Source: Candidatus Flavonifractor intestinigallinarum
GTDB lineage: Bacteria > Bacillota > Clostridia > Oscillospirales > Oscillospiraceae
Direction of reading: 5' to 3'
Length of the DNA stretch: 49,713 nt
Assembly: GCA_019119165.1 (NCBI GenBank)
Contig: DWXO01000004.1
Location: 1 to 49,713 of the forward strand
The notes under the pieces are model-generated. The model was not told where the DNA came from and did no database searches. It saw nothing but the letters and a program-made list of their open reading frames with translations. Positions 16,732 to 25,390 of the stretch are shown here, one piece after another (position 1 is the stretch's first letter; each line of letters starts with the position of its first letter). A program made the position numbers and the translations under genes.

Positions 16732-18018
16732 TCAGGGCCAGAGAACGACGCCGCCCACAGGGCGGATGGACAGCACATGGCAGCTGCCCTCGCCCAGGCA
16801 GCCCTCTACCTGCGTGCGGAAGGACTCCAGCAGGTCCAGGGGCACAAAGGCCTGGATGGTGCCGGCAAAGCCGCCGCCGTGGACCCGGCAGGCTCCACGG
16901 CCGGCCAAGGCCCGCTCCGCCACAGCGAGGGCCACCGCCATGGCCTGGTCAGCCACAGCACCGGCAGGGGTAATGTTTTGCAGCAGATCCCAGGAGGAAC
17001 GGCCCGACTGGTTCACCACCGCCAGGAAGGTATCCATATCCCCCTGTTCCAGGGCGTCGGCCTCCCGGGCCACCCGCTTGTCGTCGGCAAAGAAGTGGAG
17101 GGCGCGGAGTACCGCCCGGTCCCCCACTGCCTTGCGCAGCTGGGGCAGAGCCTGAATCACCTGGTCCTCCTCCACCTCCCGCAGCACCTGCTTGCCGAAG
17201 TAGGCCGCCACCGCCCCCATCTCCTGGGGCACCGCGGCGTACTCCGCCGTCAGGTCGGCGTGGCTGGCCCCTGAGTCGATGATGCACAGGGCGTAGCCCA
17301 GGCCGGCCAGATCCACCGCCACCGTCCGCACCACAGGGGCGGCGGGGTCGGCAAAGTCGATGGCCACCGCGCCGCCCACGGAGGAGGCGGTCTGGTCCAT
17401 CAGGCCGCTGGGCTTGCCGAAGTAGAGATTCTCCGCCTTCTGGCCCATCTGGGCAATGGTCACCGCATCCAGCTCGTCACGGCAGAATAGGTGGTTCTCA
17501 ATGACGCCCAGCAGCACCTCGCAGGCTGCCGAGGAGGACAGGCCGGAGCCGGGCAGCACCTCAGAGGTGGCATATACGTCAAAGCCGGAGACGGGATAGC
17601 CCCGCTGGGCGGCCTGAGCCGCCATACCCCGCACCAGAGAGGCGGTGGACTCCTTCTCCTCCTCCCTGGGCTCCAGGGTGTCCAGCTCCACCTCCACCAG
17701 GGGCCAGCCCTGGGATTGGAAGCGGATGGTATTGGTACCATTGGGGGCGGCGCAGGCCAGAAAGTCCAGATCCACCGCGCCGGCCAGTACCCGGCCATGC
17801 TGATGGTCGGTATGGTTGCCGCAGATCTCCGTGCGGCCCGGGGCGGAGCACAGGGTCACAGGGGTATCCTCCCCCGCTCCGAAGGTTTTCTGGAACCCGT
17901 CCAGCAGCTCCGCCACCCGTTTCCGGCCGGCGGCAAGGTCATGACACAGCAGACCCTTCAGCGGTCCGTCCAGCTCCCCCGCGTTCAGCGCGTTGCGCAC
18001 AGCGCCCAGTTCTTGCAT
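16732..18018 (-). CDS. galK: Galactokinase
   Basis: Phosphorylates galactose with ATP, the first Leloir step. A 428-residue GHMP kinase with the galactokinase signature GRTEICGNHTDHQHG (residues 61-75), the ATP loop LPGSGLSSSAACE (155-167), and a C-terminal GRGACRVHGGGFAGTIQ motif. It is about 40 residues longer at the N-terminus than E. coli GalK. It has its own promoter, so galKET can be made without mglBAC readthrough. Confidence 0.96.
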   Translation of the reverse strand: MQELGAVRNALNAGELDGPLKGLLCHDLAAGRKRVAELLDGFQKTFGAGEDTPVTLCSAPGRTEICGNHTDHQHGRVLAGAVDLDFLACAAPNGTNTIRFQSQGWPLVEVELDTLEPREEEKESTASLVRGMAAQAAQRGYPVSGFDVYATSEVLPGSGLSSSAACEVLLGVIENHLFCRDELDAVTIAQMGQKAENLYFGKPSGLMDQTASSVGGAVAIDFADPAAPVVRTVAVDLAGLGYALCIIDSGASHADLTAEYAAVPQEMGAVAAYFGKQVLREVEEDQVIQALPQLRKAVGDRAVLRALHFFADDKRVAREADALEQGDMDTFLAVVNQSGRSSWDLLQNITPAGAVADQAMAVALAVAERALAGRGACRVHGGGFAGTIQAFVPLDLLESFRTQVEGCLGEGSCHVLSIRPVGGVVLWP

Positions 18019-18080
18019 GGTTCTTCTCTCCTTTTGCGTCCCGGACCGGGCGGCATTGCGCCCGCCGGGCTGTTTCTTTC

Positions 18081-18109
18081 ATCATAGCACATTCCGCCTC
18101 CAAAGCCAA
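18081..18109 (-). promoter_or_regulatory. Promoter of galKET
   Basis: The -35 TTGGCT (18109-18104), 17-base spacer, and -10 TATGAT (18086-18081) lie between the mglC terminator and galK. Confidence 0.7.
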
Positions 18110-18133
18110 TCCCTCCGGGGCGGACGTACAGAG

Positions 18134-18182
18134 AAAAACCGCCGCAAGGCAGAGCGGTCCCCCGCGTCTGCCTTGCAGCGGC
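18134..18182 (-). terminator. Terminator of mglBAC
   Basis: A stem of 10 perfect pairs plus an outer CCGC helix (about 18139-18156 with 18166-18182) followed by TTTTT (18138-18134) on the minus strand, just past mglC. Confidence 0.8.
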
Positions 18183-18204
18183 TTCACGCTTTTGCTTGAT
18201 GGAA

Positions 18205-19860
18205 TTACTTCTTCTGCACGTACTTCAGGCAGTCCAGCATAACAGCCACAAGGATGATGATGCCGGAGAACACGAACTGCAGGTTGGTGTCGATGCCCAG
18301 AGTGGTCAGAGAATAGGTCAGGGCGGTGAAGATAAACACGCCCACCACGCAGCCGGAGATCTTACCGATACCGCCGGTGAAGGAGATGCCGCCCACCACG
18401 CAGGCCGCGATGGCGTCCATTTCCCAGCCCTGGCCGTAAGCGGCGGAGCCGGAACCGGTCATGCGCAGGCACTCCAGCCAGGAACCGAAGCCGTAGAGCA
18501 CGCCGGCCAGGATGAAGGCGCCCACAGTGACCTTGAACACGGAGATACCGGAAACCGCGGCGGCCTCCGGGTTGCCGCCCACGGCGAACAGGTTCTTGCC
18601 GAAGGTGGTCTTGTTCCAGATGAACCACACCACCGCCACGGCGGCTACCGCCCACAGGATGATGGTGGGGAAGCCGTTGATGCGGGGAATGACCATGCTG
18701 GGAATGGTGGAGTCAATGCCGCCGAAGGACACGCCCTTGGTGGAATAGGTCACCAGGCCGAAGATAACCAGCATGGTGGCCATGGTGGAGATGAAGGGGT
18801 GCATCTTGAACTTGGCGGTGAAGAAGCCGGCGATGGTGGTGAAGATGGTGCACAGGATGATGCAGACCACCAGAGCCAGGAACACCCGGACGATAACGGG
18901 GATGCCGGAGAAGTCAAAGATGTGGCCGAACACGCCGCCGGTGTTGGGGCCGGAGTGCATCACGATGGTGGCCGCCGTCATGCCCATACCAACCATACGG
19001 CCGATGGACAGGTCGGTACCGGCCAGCAGGATGAGCCCCGCCACGCCCAGAGCCAGGAACATTCTGGGAGAGGCCTGGGACAGGATGTTGAGCACGTTGT
19101 TTACCGTCAGCAGCTGGACGTTCTTGACGATGGGTGTGGCGATACACAGGGCGATGAAAATGATGATGATGGCAATATACAGGCCGTTTCTCAGCAGGAA
19201 GTCCCGGCGGTTGAAGGTGTACTTGTAGTTCTCCCACTTCTGGGCCATGGTCTCGCCGAAGGTGAACTTGCTCATCCGCAGCATATCGATCAGATGGAAC
19301 TTGTGATCGAAGGCGGCGTGCCTGCGGTCCTTGACCTCCTGCAGGTCCTTGCCCCGCTTCATCTTGGCGTCGAACAGGCGGTTCTTGTGGACGTACTTCT
19401 CGTCCTTGATCTCCTGGGGATCGCTCAGCTTGGAGACCGTCTCCTGGTGCTCCTTGTTGAGCTGCTCCACAGCCGCGGCGTAATTGGCCAGAGCCTGCTG
19501 CTTCTCCTCCACGCAGCTGGCGGCCACCGCCTGATAATAGTCGGTGTTAAAGTGCGCTTTCAGATAGGCCTCAGCCTCACCGATCAGCTTGGAGACCTGG
19601 TCCTTGTTCTTGGCCTCCACTTCTTTGGCCTTGGCCAGCTCTGCCTGATAGGCCTGCATCTTGACTGCCTTCTCCTGGGCCGTATAGATCCGGTCCCGCT
19701 TCAGGCTGTCAATCTTATTCTGAATATCGATGACCTGGTCGGTGCCGTCCGCCCGCAGAGCATTGATCTGCTCCTGGATCTTACCGACGTACTCATCAAT
19801 GGGCTGACGCAGCTTTGCTTCCTGCTCAGCCGTAAGAATTTTCGTGTTTTCTGCTACCAT
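18205..19860 (-). CDS. mglC: Galactose/methyl-galactoside ABC permease with long coiled-coil N-terminus
   Basis: The membrane permease of the MglBAC importer (BPD_transp_2 family). The C-terminal 325 or so residues carry about eight to ten membrane helices and conserved LALGVAGLILLAGTDLSIG and GGNPEAAAVSGI motifs. The first about 223 residues are unusual: highly charged, rich in Lys, Glu, Gln and Ala, predicted helical and soluble, with heptad-like spacing. E. coli MglC is about 336 residues and lacks this. The ATG at 19860 has GGGAG 9 bases upstream; a TTG two codons earlier is not favoured. It follows mglA after a 153-base gap and ends before a terminator. Confidence 0.92.
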   Translation of the reverse strand: MVAENTKILTAEQEAKLRQPIDEYVGKIQEQINALRADGTDQVIDIQNKIDSLKRDRIYTAQEKAVKMQAYQAELAKAKEVEAKNKDQVSKLIGEAEAYLKAHFNTDYYQAVAASCVEEKQQALANYAAAVEQLNKEHQETVSKLSDPQEIKDEKYVHKNRLFDAKMKRGKDLQEVKDRRHAAFDHKFHLIDMLRMSKFTFGETMAQKWENYKYTFNRRDFLLRNGLYIAIIIIFIALCIATPIVKNVQLLTVNNVLNILSQASPRMFLALGVAGLILLAGTDLSIGRMVGMGMTAATIVMHSGPNTGGVFGHIFDFSGIPVIVRVFLALVVCIILCTIFTTIAGFFTAKFKMHPFISTMATMLVIFGLVTYSTKGVSFGGIDSTIPSMVIPRINGFPTIILWAVAAVAVVWFIWNKTTFGKNLFAVGGNPEAAAVSGISVFKVTVGAFILAGVLYGFGSWLECLRMTGSGSAAYGQGWEMDAIAACVVGGISFTGGIGKISGCVVGVFIFTALTYSLTTLGIDTNLQFVFSGIIILVAVMLDCLKYVQKK

Positions 19861-19890
19861 AAGCAATTTCTCCCACTATAATGTCGATCA

Positions 19891-19913
19891 GATCATCCGC
19901 ACTGGGGATGATC
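19891..19913. repeat. Intercistronic hairpin between mglA and mglC
   Basis: GATCATCC (19891-19898) pairs with GGATGATC (19906-19913), 18 bases upstream of the mglC ribosome site on the transcript. It could shield mRNA ends. The rest of the 153-base gap shows nothing recognisable. Confidence 0.45.
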
Positions 19914-20019
19914 CGCGGGGCCTTACCGCATACCGGGCCGGCTGAAATCATCCGGTCACATGGCGTTCAGCCTTCGTTGCAATACACACAAAGCGCCTGC
20001 TTTGTCCCCTCATCCACCA

Positions 20020-21528
20020 TTACAGGTATTTTGCGCTCAACCGCAAAAGCTCCTCCTGATTGGTCTCCTTGGTGTTGACGATACCGGACAGGTGTCCGTT
20101 GGACATAACGCCGATCCGGTTGGTGATGCCCAGAATCTCGGGCATTTCGGAAGAGACCACGATGATGGTCTTTCCCTGCTTGGCCATTTGAATAATCAGC
20201 TCATAGATCTCGTACTTGGCGCCCACGTCGATGCCGCGGGTAGGCTCGTCCATCATAAACACCTGGGGCTCCCGCTCCAGCCACTTGCCGAAGATGACCT
20301 TCTGCTGGTTACCGCCGGACAGGCTGGTAATCATGTCGTCCGGCCCCATGCACTTGGTGTGCATGACCTTGATCTCCTTGTTGGTGGCCTTCACCATCTT
20401 GGGTGTGGACAGAGCCACGCCGGATTTATACTGATTCAGGTTGGCAATGGTGGTATTAAAGGTAAGGTCACATTTGAGGAACAGTCCGTTGGCCTTGCGC
20501 TCCTCGGTGATCATGGCGAAGCCGTGTTCGATGGCCTCTTTGGCGCTGCCAAAGTTCATCAGGCGGTTTTTGAAATAGACTCGCCCGGCCGCACGGGTAC
20601 GCACGCCGAAGATGGTCTCCAGCAGCTCGGTACGGCCCGCGCCCACCAGGCCGTATAGGCCGAAGATCTCGCCCTCCCGGACGTCAAAGGTGATGTCCTG
20701 CAGATGGGGGGCGTACTTGGTGGACAGGTGCTGTACGGAGAGGATGGTGTCTCCCGGCTGATTGTCCACCGGCGGGAAGCGGCTCTCCAGGGAGCGGCCC
20801 ACCATGGCGGTGATCAGCTCGTTCATATTGGTTTCCTTGGCGCTCTTGGTCATGACCAGGTTGCCGTCCCGCAGGACCGAGATCTCATCGCAGATCTCAA
20901 AGATCTCGTCCATCTTGTGGGAAATGTAGATCAGGGCGATGCCCTGCTCCTTCAGCATCCGCATCATTTCAAAGAGCTTGTCCACTTCCTGCACGGTCAG
21001 CGAGGAGGTGGGCTCGTCCAGCACGATCACCTGCGAATTATAGGAAATTGCTTTGGCGATCTCGCACATCTGCCGCTGCGAAACGGACATATTCCGCATG
21101 GGCTGGGTCAGATTGACGGTCATGCCGAGCTTTCGGAACAGCTCGGACGCCTTTTTCTTCATCCCGCCTTCATCCACAATGCCGGCGGAGTTGGTGGGAT
21201 AGCGGCCCAGGAACAGGTTGTCGATGACGTTCCGTTCCAGGCACTGGTTCAACTCCTGGTGCACCATGGCAATTCCATTTTCCAGGGCATCCTTGGGGCC
21301 GGAGAAGCTGATCTCCTTGCCGTTGAGGAAGATCTTGCCTTCGTCCTTCTGGTAGGTACCGAAGAGACACTTCATCATGGTGGACTTACCGGCGCCGTTC
21401 TCGCCCATAAGTCCCATGACCGTGCCCCGCTTCACATCCAGATTGATGTGGTCAAGCACCCGGTTCCGGCCAAAGGATTTGCACATACCGCGGATTGACA
21501 GGACAATATCATCTTTCGCATCTGCCAT
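20020..21528 (-). CDS. mglA: Galactose/methyl-galactoside ABC importer ATPase (double domain)
   Basis: A 502-residue cytoplasmic ATPase with two ABC domains, driving MglC. The first domain has Walker A GENGAGKST and Walker B VIVLDEPTSSL with a divergent signature MSVSQRQM. The second has degenerate Walker A GLVGAGRTE, typical of this carbohydrate ABC class, and signature LSGGNQQKV with a MMDEPTRGID block. Located between mglB and mglC. Confidence 0.96.
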   Translation of the reverse strand: MADAKDDIVLSIRGMCKSFGRNRVLDHINLDVKRGTVMGLMGENGAGKSTMMKCLFGTYQKDEGKIFLNGKEISFSGPKDALENGIAMVHQELNQCLERNVIDNLFLGRYPTNSAGIVDEGGMKKKASELFRKLGMTVNLTQPMRNMSVSQRQMCEIAKAISYNSQVIVLDEPTSSLTVQEVDKLFEMMRMLKEQGIALIYISHKMDEIFEICDEISVLRDGNLVMTKSAKETNMNELITAMVGRSLESRFPPVDNQPGDTILSVQHLSTKYAPHLQDITFDVREGEIFGLYGLVGAGRTELLETIFGVRTRAAGRVYFKNRLMNFGSAKEAIEHGFAMITEERKANGLFLKCDLTFNTTIANLNQYKSGVALSTPKMVKATNKEIKVMHTKCMGPDDMITSLSGGNQQKVIFGKWLEREPQVFMMDEPTRGIDVGAKYEIYELIIQMAKQGKTIIVVSSEMPEILGITNRIGVMSNGHLSGIVNTKETNQEELLRLSAKYL

Positions 21529-21601
21529 TCTCGTTACTCCCGTTTTGCATATTAGCAGTTTCAGCGAAAAGTCTGATTCTGCCGGTTTTTCACTAAAATG
21601 T

Positions 21602-21675
21602 GCTATTAGGGAGAATTCCTTCTCCCGAACGGAGAGTTCCTCCTCCCGTACGGAGAATTCCTTCTCCCTAATAGC
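21602..21675. repeat. Three tandem 21-bp self-complementary units inside a 14-bp inverted repeat
   Basis: Units at 21610-21630, 21631-21651 and 21652-21672 share the pattern GGAGAATTCCTTCTCCC; units 1 and 3 are identical over it and unit 2 differs at compensating positions. The whole block is bounded by exact inverted repeats 21602-21615 and 21662-21675. The RNA can fold as three small hairpins or one large stem. It lies between mglB and mglA, where such structures commonly give the binding protein more mRNA than the rest. Confidence 0.85.
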
Positions 21676-21727
21676 AAGCGGTTATTGATTCTGATTTACG
21701 ATCGGCCCTAGCCGTCCGCGCACCGGA

Positions 21728-23023
21728 TTACTGGTTCAGGATGCCGGTGTAGGAAGCGGCGTTGTCGGTCTTCACCATGTTGATGGCGAAGGCGTCATAG
21801 GCGCTGGGGTTGCCCAGACGGTTGGTGATGTTGGACTCGGTCTGACCGTCGCCGGCGATGTACTCCACGTTCAGGTTCAGCAGATCGTCGTACTTCTGCA
21901 GCAGGGGCTGATAGGTGGAGCCCAGGAAGTTATCAGCGGAGTTGTAGATGTTCAGCCACACGTTCTTGGTGGGGTGAGCAGTGGCGTCCAGCTGCTTGGA
22001 AACAGGCTCGTAGGTCACGGTGGAATCCAGGAACTGCTCGTAGTTCTCAGCGGTGACGGCCACGTTCAGAGCGTAGTAGGAGCGGGTGGCCTCGTCATAG
22101 TAGAACACGTCGTCGGTCAGCACGTTGCCGGCGTCGTCCTCGGTGCCGATACCCATGTCAACGTCCACGCCGTCCAGAGCGTTACGCAGCACACGCAGGG
22201 TCAGGTAGGCCTGCACGTCGGCGTGCTGGCTGATGGTGCCGCCGTAGCCTTCCGCGATAGCGGCAACGGCGTCGGAGTTGGCGTCATAGCCGAAGGTGGG
22301 AACCTTGTTCTCCTTGGACCAGGCGTTGAACATGGACATACCCATACCGTCGTTGTTGGAGACAACGATGTCGATCTGATCGCCGAAGGAGGAAGCCCAG
22401 GTGGCGATGGCGTTGCCGGCGGTGGCAGCGTCCCAGGTGGCGCCGGCGGAGTTCTTCATCTCCTGAGAGGCCAGCTCACGGATGGTGTAAGAGGTGCCGT
22501 CCACCTCGATGGAGCCGTCCTGCACGATGGCGGAGGAGCCGTCAGCGTTGGTGCCCACGGGGGTGCTGTCGATGGAGCCGTCCTTATCAACGCCGGTGCC
22601 CAGAGCAGCGCGGACGCCGCGGGTACGGGCGATGGAGTCGTTGTGGCCGATGTCGCCCACGGCCAGCACGTAGCCGATGACGCCGTCGCCGTTGCGGTCG
22701 ATCTCAGCGGCGTGAGCCTTGATGTAATCCACGATCATGGTGCCCTGGAGCTCGGCGCCCTGGTTGGCGTCGAAGCCCACATAGTAGGTGTTGTCGTTGA
22801 AGGTCAGAGCGGCCATGTCCAGCTCGCCGGTGGAGCTGTTGGAGGGCTGACGGTTGAACCACACCAGGGGCTTATCCTTGTTGGCAACCTCGGTGGTGGA
22901 AGCGCCGCCGCTGGTGGTCTCCTGGGAACCGGAGGGCTGGGTGCCGCCGTCGCCGCCGCCACAGGCAGCCAGGCTGAGCGCCATGGCAGCGGACAGGGAC
23001 AGTGCAAGAATTCTCTTCTTCAT
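21728..23023 (-). CDS. mglB: Galactose/glucose-binding lipoprotein
   Basis: The substrate receptor of MglBAC, a 431-residue lipoprotein: signal peptide with lipobox SLAAC (Cys21), a short Ser/Thr/Gly linker, then the periplasmic-binding fold. It keeps the MglB calcium loop DRNGDGVIG (109-117) and the following GHNDSIAR, matching the E. coli sugar-contacting His, Asp and Arg. A Trp in ATWDAATAGN, Asn in VVSNNDG and Asp in FGYDANSD align with other sugar contacts. This supports galactose or glucose as ligand. Ribosome site AAGGAG precedes the ATG. Upstream is a TATAAT box without a good -35, as expected for an activated promoter. Confidence 0.94.
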   Translation of the reverse strand: MKKRILALSLSAAMALSLAACGGGDGGTQPSGSQETTSGGASTTEVANKDKPLVWFNRQPSNSSTGELDMAALTFNDNTYYVGFDANQGAELQGTMIVDYIKAHAAEIDRNGDGVIGYVLAVGDIGHNDSIARTRGVRAALGTGVDKDGSIDSTPVGTNADGSSAIVQDGSIEVDGTSYTIRELASQEMKNSAGATWDAATAGNAIATWASSFGDQIDIVVSNNDGMGMSMFNAWSKENKVPTFGYDANSDAVAAIAEGYGGTISQHADVQAYLTLRVLRNALDGVDVDMGIGTEDDAGNVLTDDVFYYDEATRSYYALNVAVTAENYEQFLDSTVTYEPVSKQLDATAHPTKNVWLNIYNSADNFLGSTYQPLLQKYDDLLNLNVEYIAGDGQTESNITNRLGNPSAYDAFAINMVKTDNAASYTGILNQ

Positions 23024-23172
23024 AGCAATTCTCCTTTTTCCTTGGGTTTTGCGGGGACTTCCTCAAGCCCCGCCTTACACTTCATAATAGCAATGGAAAT
23101 TCCCTGGAAAAACAAGGTGAAAATTCGCTGAAAGAAGGGTAAAAATTTATGGGAATAGAACAATCTACAAAA

Positions 23173-23178
23173 ATTATA
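23173..23178 (-). promoter_or_regulatory. Candidate -10 box of mglBAC
   Basis: TATAAT on the minus strand (23178-23173), with no consensus -35 at 17 bases. This fits an activator-dependent promoter, perhaps using the AraC-type regulator encoded upstream. The leader from about 23165 to 23024 is AT-rich and shows no riboswitch. Confidence 0.4.
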
Positions 23179-23200
23179 CCTTTTGAAACTGTGCAAACTG

Positions 23201-25390
23201 CTAATTCCAATGTTTTTCAAAGGTAAAGAGCGCCTTCTGGCTGTCCATGGTATAAAGATTGCTCCGGTCCACGATTTTGGTGGAGGTATCCACCGTCTGC
23301 TCCACGCCGCCCTGGCCGGACAGCAGCTTGTAAGCGCTCTCCACCCCCAGATAGCCCATGGCGTAGGGGTTTTGGACGATGAGGGCGTCCACTGAGCCCT
23401 CCTGCAGGCCGTCCACGGTGAGCACATTGGAGTCGAAGCCCACCAGGAACAGGTCCTCCGAGCGCCCCGCCTCCTCCACCGCCCTGGCCGCGCCCACGCT
23501 GGTGGGCTCGTTGAAGGCCACCAGCACGTTGATCTCCGGGTACCGTGCCAGCAGGGCGGCGGTGTCTGTCTGGGCGTGCCCTGCCTCGGCCAGAGTATTG
23601 ATGACCGCCACGATCTCCGCCCGGCCGCTGTCGGCAAAGAGGTCGGCGGCCCCCCGTTCCCGCTCCTGACCGTTGGCGCTGCTGATATCGTAGTTGACAA
23701 TCCCCACTTTCAGCGCCCCCTCCACCTGGTCCAGGGCGGCCTGGGCCGCCATCTGTCCGGCGGCGTAATTGTCGGTGCCGATATAGGTGCTCACCTGGTC
23801 GGAGTCCACATTGCTGTCGATGGCCACAATCCTGACCCCCTGCTGGGCGGCACTGTCGATGGCGGCGGCGTTGTTTTCAAAATCGATGGCGGAAAAGACG
23901 ATGGCGTCCGCCCCCTGCCGCACCTGCACCCAGATGTGGCCCTCGTCCACCATCAGGTCCAGGCCGTGGTTGATGGCGTTTTCGATGATGGGCTGGAGGG
24001 TGATCTTGTTGCAGTAATACCCCAGACACTCCGGGTCCACGTTGAATTCATAAGTAAACTGGTTCTTGTAGCGGTATTTCTGGATTTGCAGATAGCTCTC
24101 GGCGTGCTCGATCTCCTTGGCAATGGGGATGAGCTCATGGCCCTTGCTGATGCTGATGCGGAACAGCCGGGCCAGGGCGTGGACCATCTTGACGGCCTCG
24201 GCGTTGCGGCCCTGCTCGCACATCCAGGCAATGGAGTCCAGGGTATTATAGAGGAAGTGGGGGTTGATCTGGGCCTGAAGGGCTTTCAGCTCGGTTTTGC
24301 GCAGGTTGACCTCTTCCTCCCGGACGGTGGTCATGAGCCGCTGGATACGCAGCACCATGTGCTCGAAGGAGTCGGACAGCTCCTGCACCTCCCGGGTGCC
24401 CCCCACCGGATGGTAGGTAAAGTGGTCGGCGTCGGTCTCGAAATCCTCCATGGCGGAGGCCAGCCCCCGCAGGGGACGGCCCAGCAGCCGGAAGAGCAGC
24501 CAGCTGGTGAGCACTGCCGCCGCCAGCACCACCACCGCCAGCAGCAGGGACAACTGGATCATCTCCCGCACGCTGCGGTTGACCAGCTCGTCCACATAGC
24601 TGACGCCCACCACCCGCCAGTCGCTGTCCGCCACGCCGGTGAGGCTGTAGATCACCGTGTCGTCGGCGTAGGAGCCGTCCTCCAGCCCGGCCAGCGCCGC
24701 GGTGTTTTCCGTCTTGAGGCCGGCGTACAGCAGCTGCTGCTGGGGGTGATAGACGATATTGCCCGCCCCGTCCATCAAAAAGCAGTAGCCCCGCTGGCCG
24801 ATGCTGATGTTGTTGATGTAGTTGGAGATGCTGGAAAAGCTCAGGTCCAGGGAGACCCAGGCGGCGTCGCCGCCCTGCTCCAAGGGGGCGGTCATGGTCA
24901 CCACCCAGGGGTAGTAGCTCTCAAAAAAGGTCTCCACATGGGGCGGCGTCATATAGGGGGACTGGGTACTCCTGGCCTTCTCCAGGTCAAAGGACAGATT
25001 TTCATAGATGGTCTCTCTGGGCTCCCGGCCCAGGGACCAGCAGTCCAGCAGCGCCCCGTCGGAGGAATAGCTGGTCACCGCCACCACGTCGGGCCGGAAG
25101 TTTAAAAAGGCGCTGAGCAGCTTGTCCCGGCTGTCCGCGCTCTCCAGCATGGACTGCTCCACCAGCTCCATGGCCTGGTTCATATCACCCAGGTAGTTGG
25201 CCACCGTGGTGGACACCTGGGACACCGCCTGGCTGCTGCTGGTGCGGGCGTTTTGCACCATGGCGTCCCGGTACCGGTCCAGAAACAGCAGGATACAGCA
25301 GCAGAGGATGACCGCCACCACCCCCACCACCATGGCCACCAGGATGGTGGTGATCCGCAAGCCTTTCCGGGCTATGCCCCGCCCTTTCAC
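23201..25390 (-). CDS. Chimeric sensor: truncated YesM/LytS-type histidine kinase fused in frame to a sugar-binding domain
   Basis: A 729-residue protein in two halves. Residues 1-490 are a membrane histidine kinase: TM1 about 13-37, extracellular sensor 38-275, TM2 about 278-300, HAMP, phospho-His378 in QINPHFLYNTLDSI, and the ATPase N-box QPIIENAINHG (466-476). At about residues 490-500 (RQGADAIVFSA; near 23890-23920) the sequence becomes a periplasmic sugar-binding protein (Peripla_BP_4) that runs to the end. The ATPase G1 and G2 boxes are absent, as are the receptor's signal peptide and first lobe start, so neither half is whole and the receptor half would be cytoplasmic. GTGA overlap with the regulator gene. 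Likely a fused remnant with lost kinase activity, or an assembly deletion. Confidence 0.88.
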   Translation of the reverse strand: MKGRGIARKGLRITTILVAMVVGVVAVILCCCILLFLDRYRDAMVQNARTSSSQAVSQVSTTVANYLGDMNQAMELVEQSMLESADSRDKLLSAFLNFRPDVVAVTSYSSDGALLDCWSLGREPRETIYENLSFDLEKARSTQSPYMTPPHVETFFESYYPWVVTMTAPLEQGGDAAWVSLDLSFSSISNYINNISIGQRGYCFLMDGAGNIVYHPQQQLLYAGLKTENTAALAGLEDGSYADDTVIYSLTGVADSDWRVVGVSYVDELVNRSVREMIQLSLLLAVVVLAAAVLTSWLLFRLLGRPLRGLASAMEDFETDADHFTYHPVGGTREVQELSDSFEHMVLRIQRLMTTVREEEVNLRKTELKALQAQINPHFLYNTLDSIAWMCEQGRNAEAVKMVHALARLFRISISKGHELIPIAKEIEHAESYLQIQKYRYKNQFTYEFNVDPECLGYYCNKITLQPIIENAINHGLDLMVDEGHIWVQVRQGADAIVFSAIDFENNAAAIDSAAQQGVRIVAIDSNVDSDQVSTYIGTDNYAAGQMAAQAALDQVEGALKVGIVNYDISSANGQERERGAADLFADSGRAEIVAVINTLAEAGHAQTDTAALLARYPEINVLVAFNEPTSVGAARAVEEAGRSEDLFLVGFDSNVLTVDGLQEGSVDALIVQNPYAMGYLGVESAYKLLSGQGGVEQTVDTSTKIVDRSNLYTMDSQKALFTFEKHWN

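Noticed and set aside
18196..19881. A long plus-strand open frame opposite mglC (and similar ones opposite other genes)
   Set aside because: It mirrors the high-GC coding of the real gene, is His/Asp/Gly/Gln-rich nonsense and lacks a ribosome site or family match.
21610..21672. Three regularly spaced repeats resembling a mini CRISPR array
   Set aside because: The units abut with no unique spacers, each is self-complementary, and no cas genes are present.
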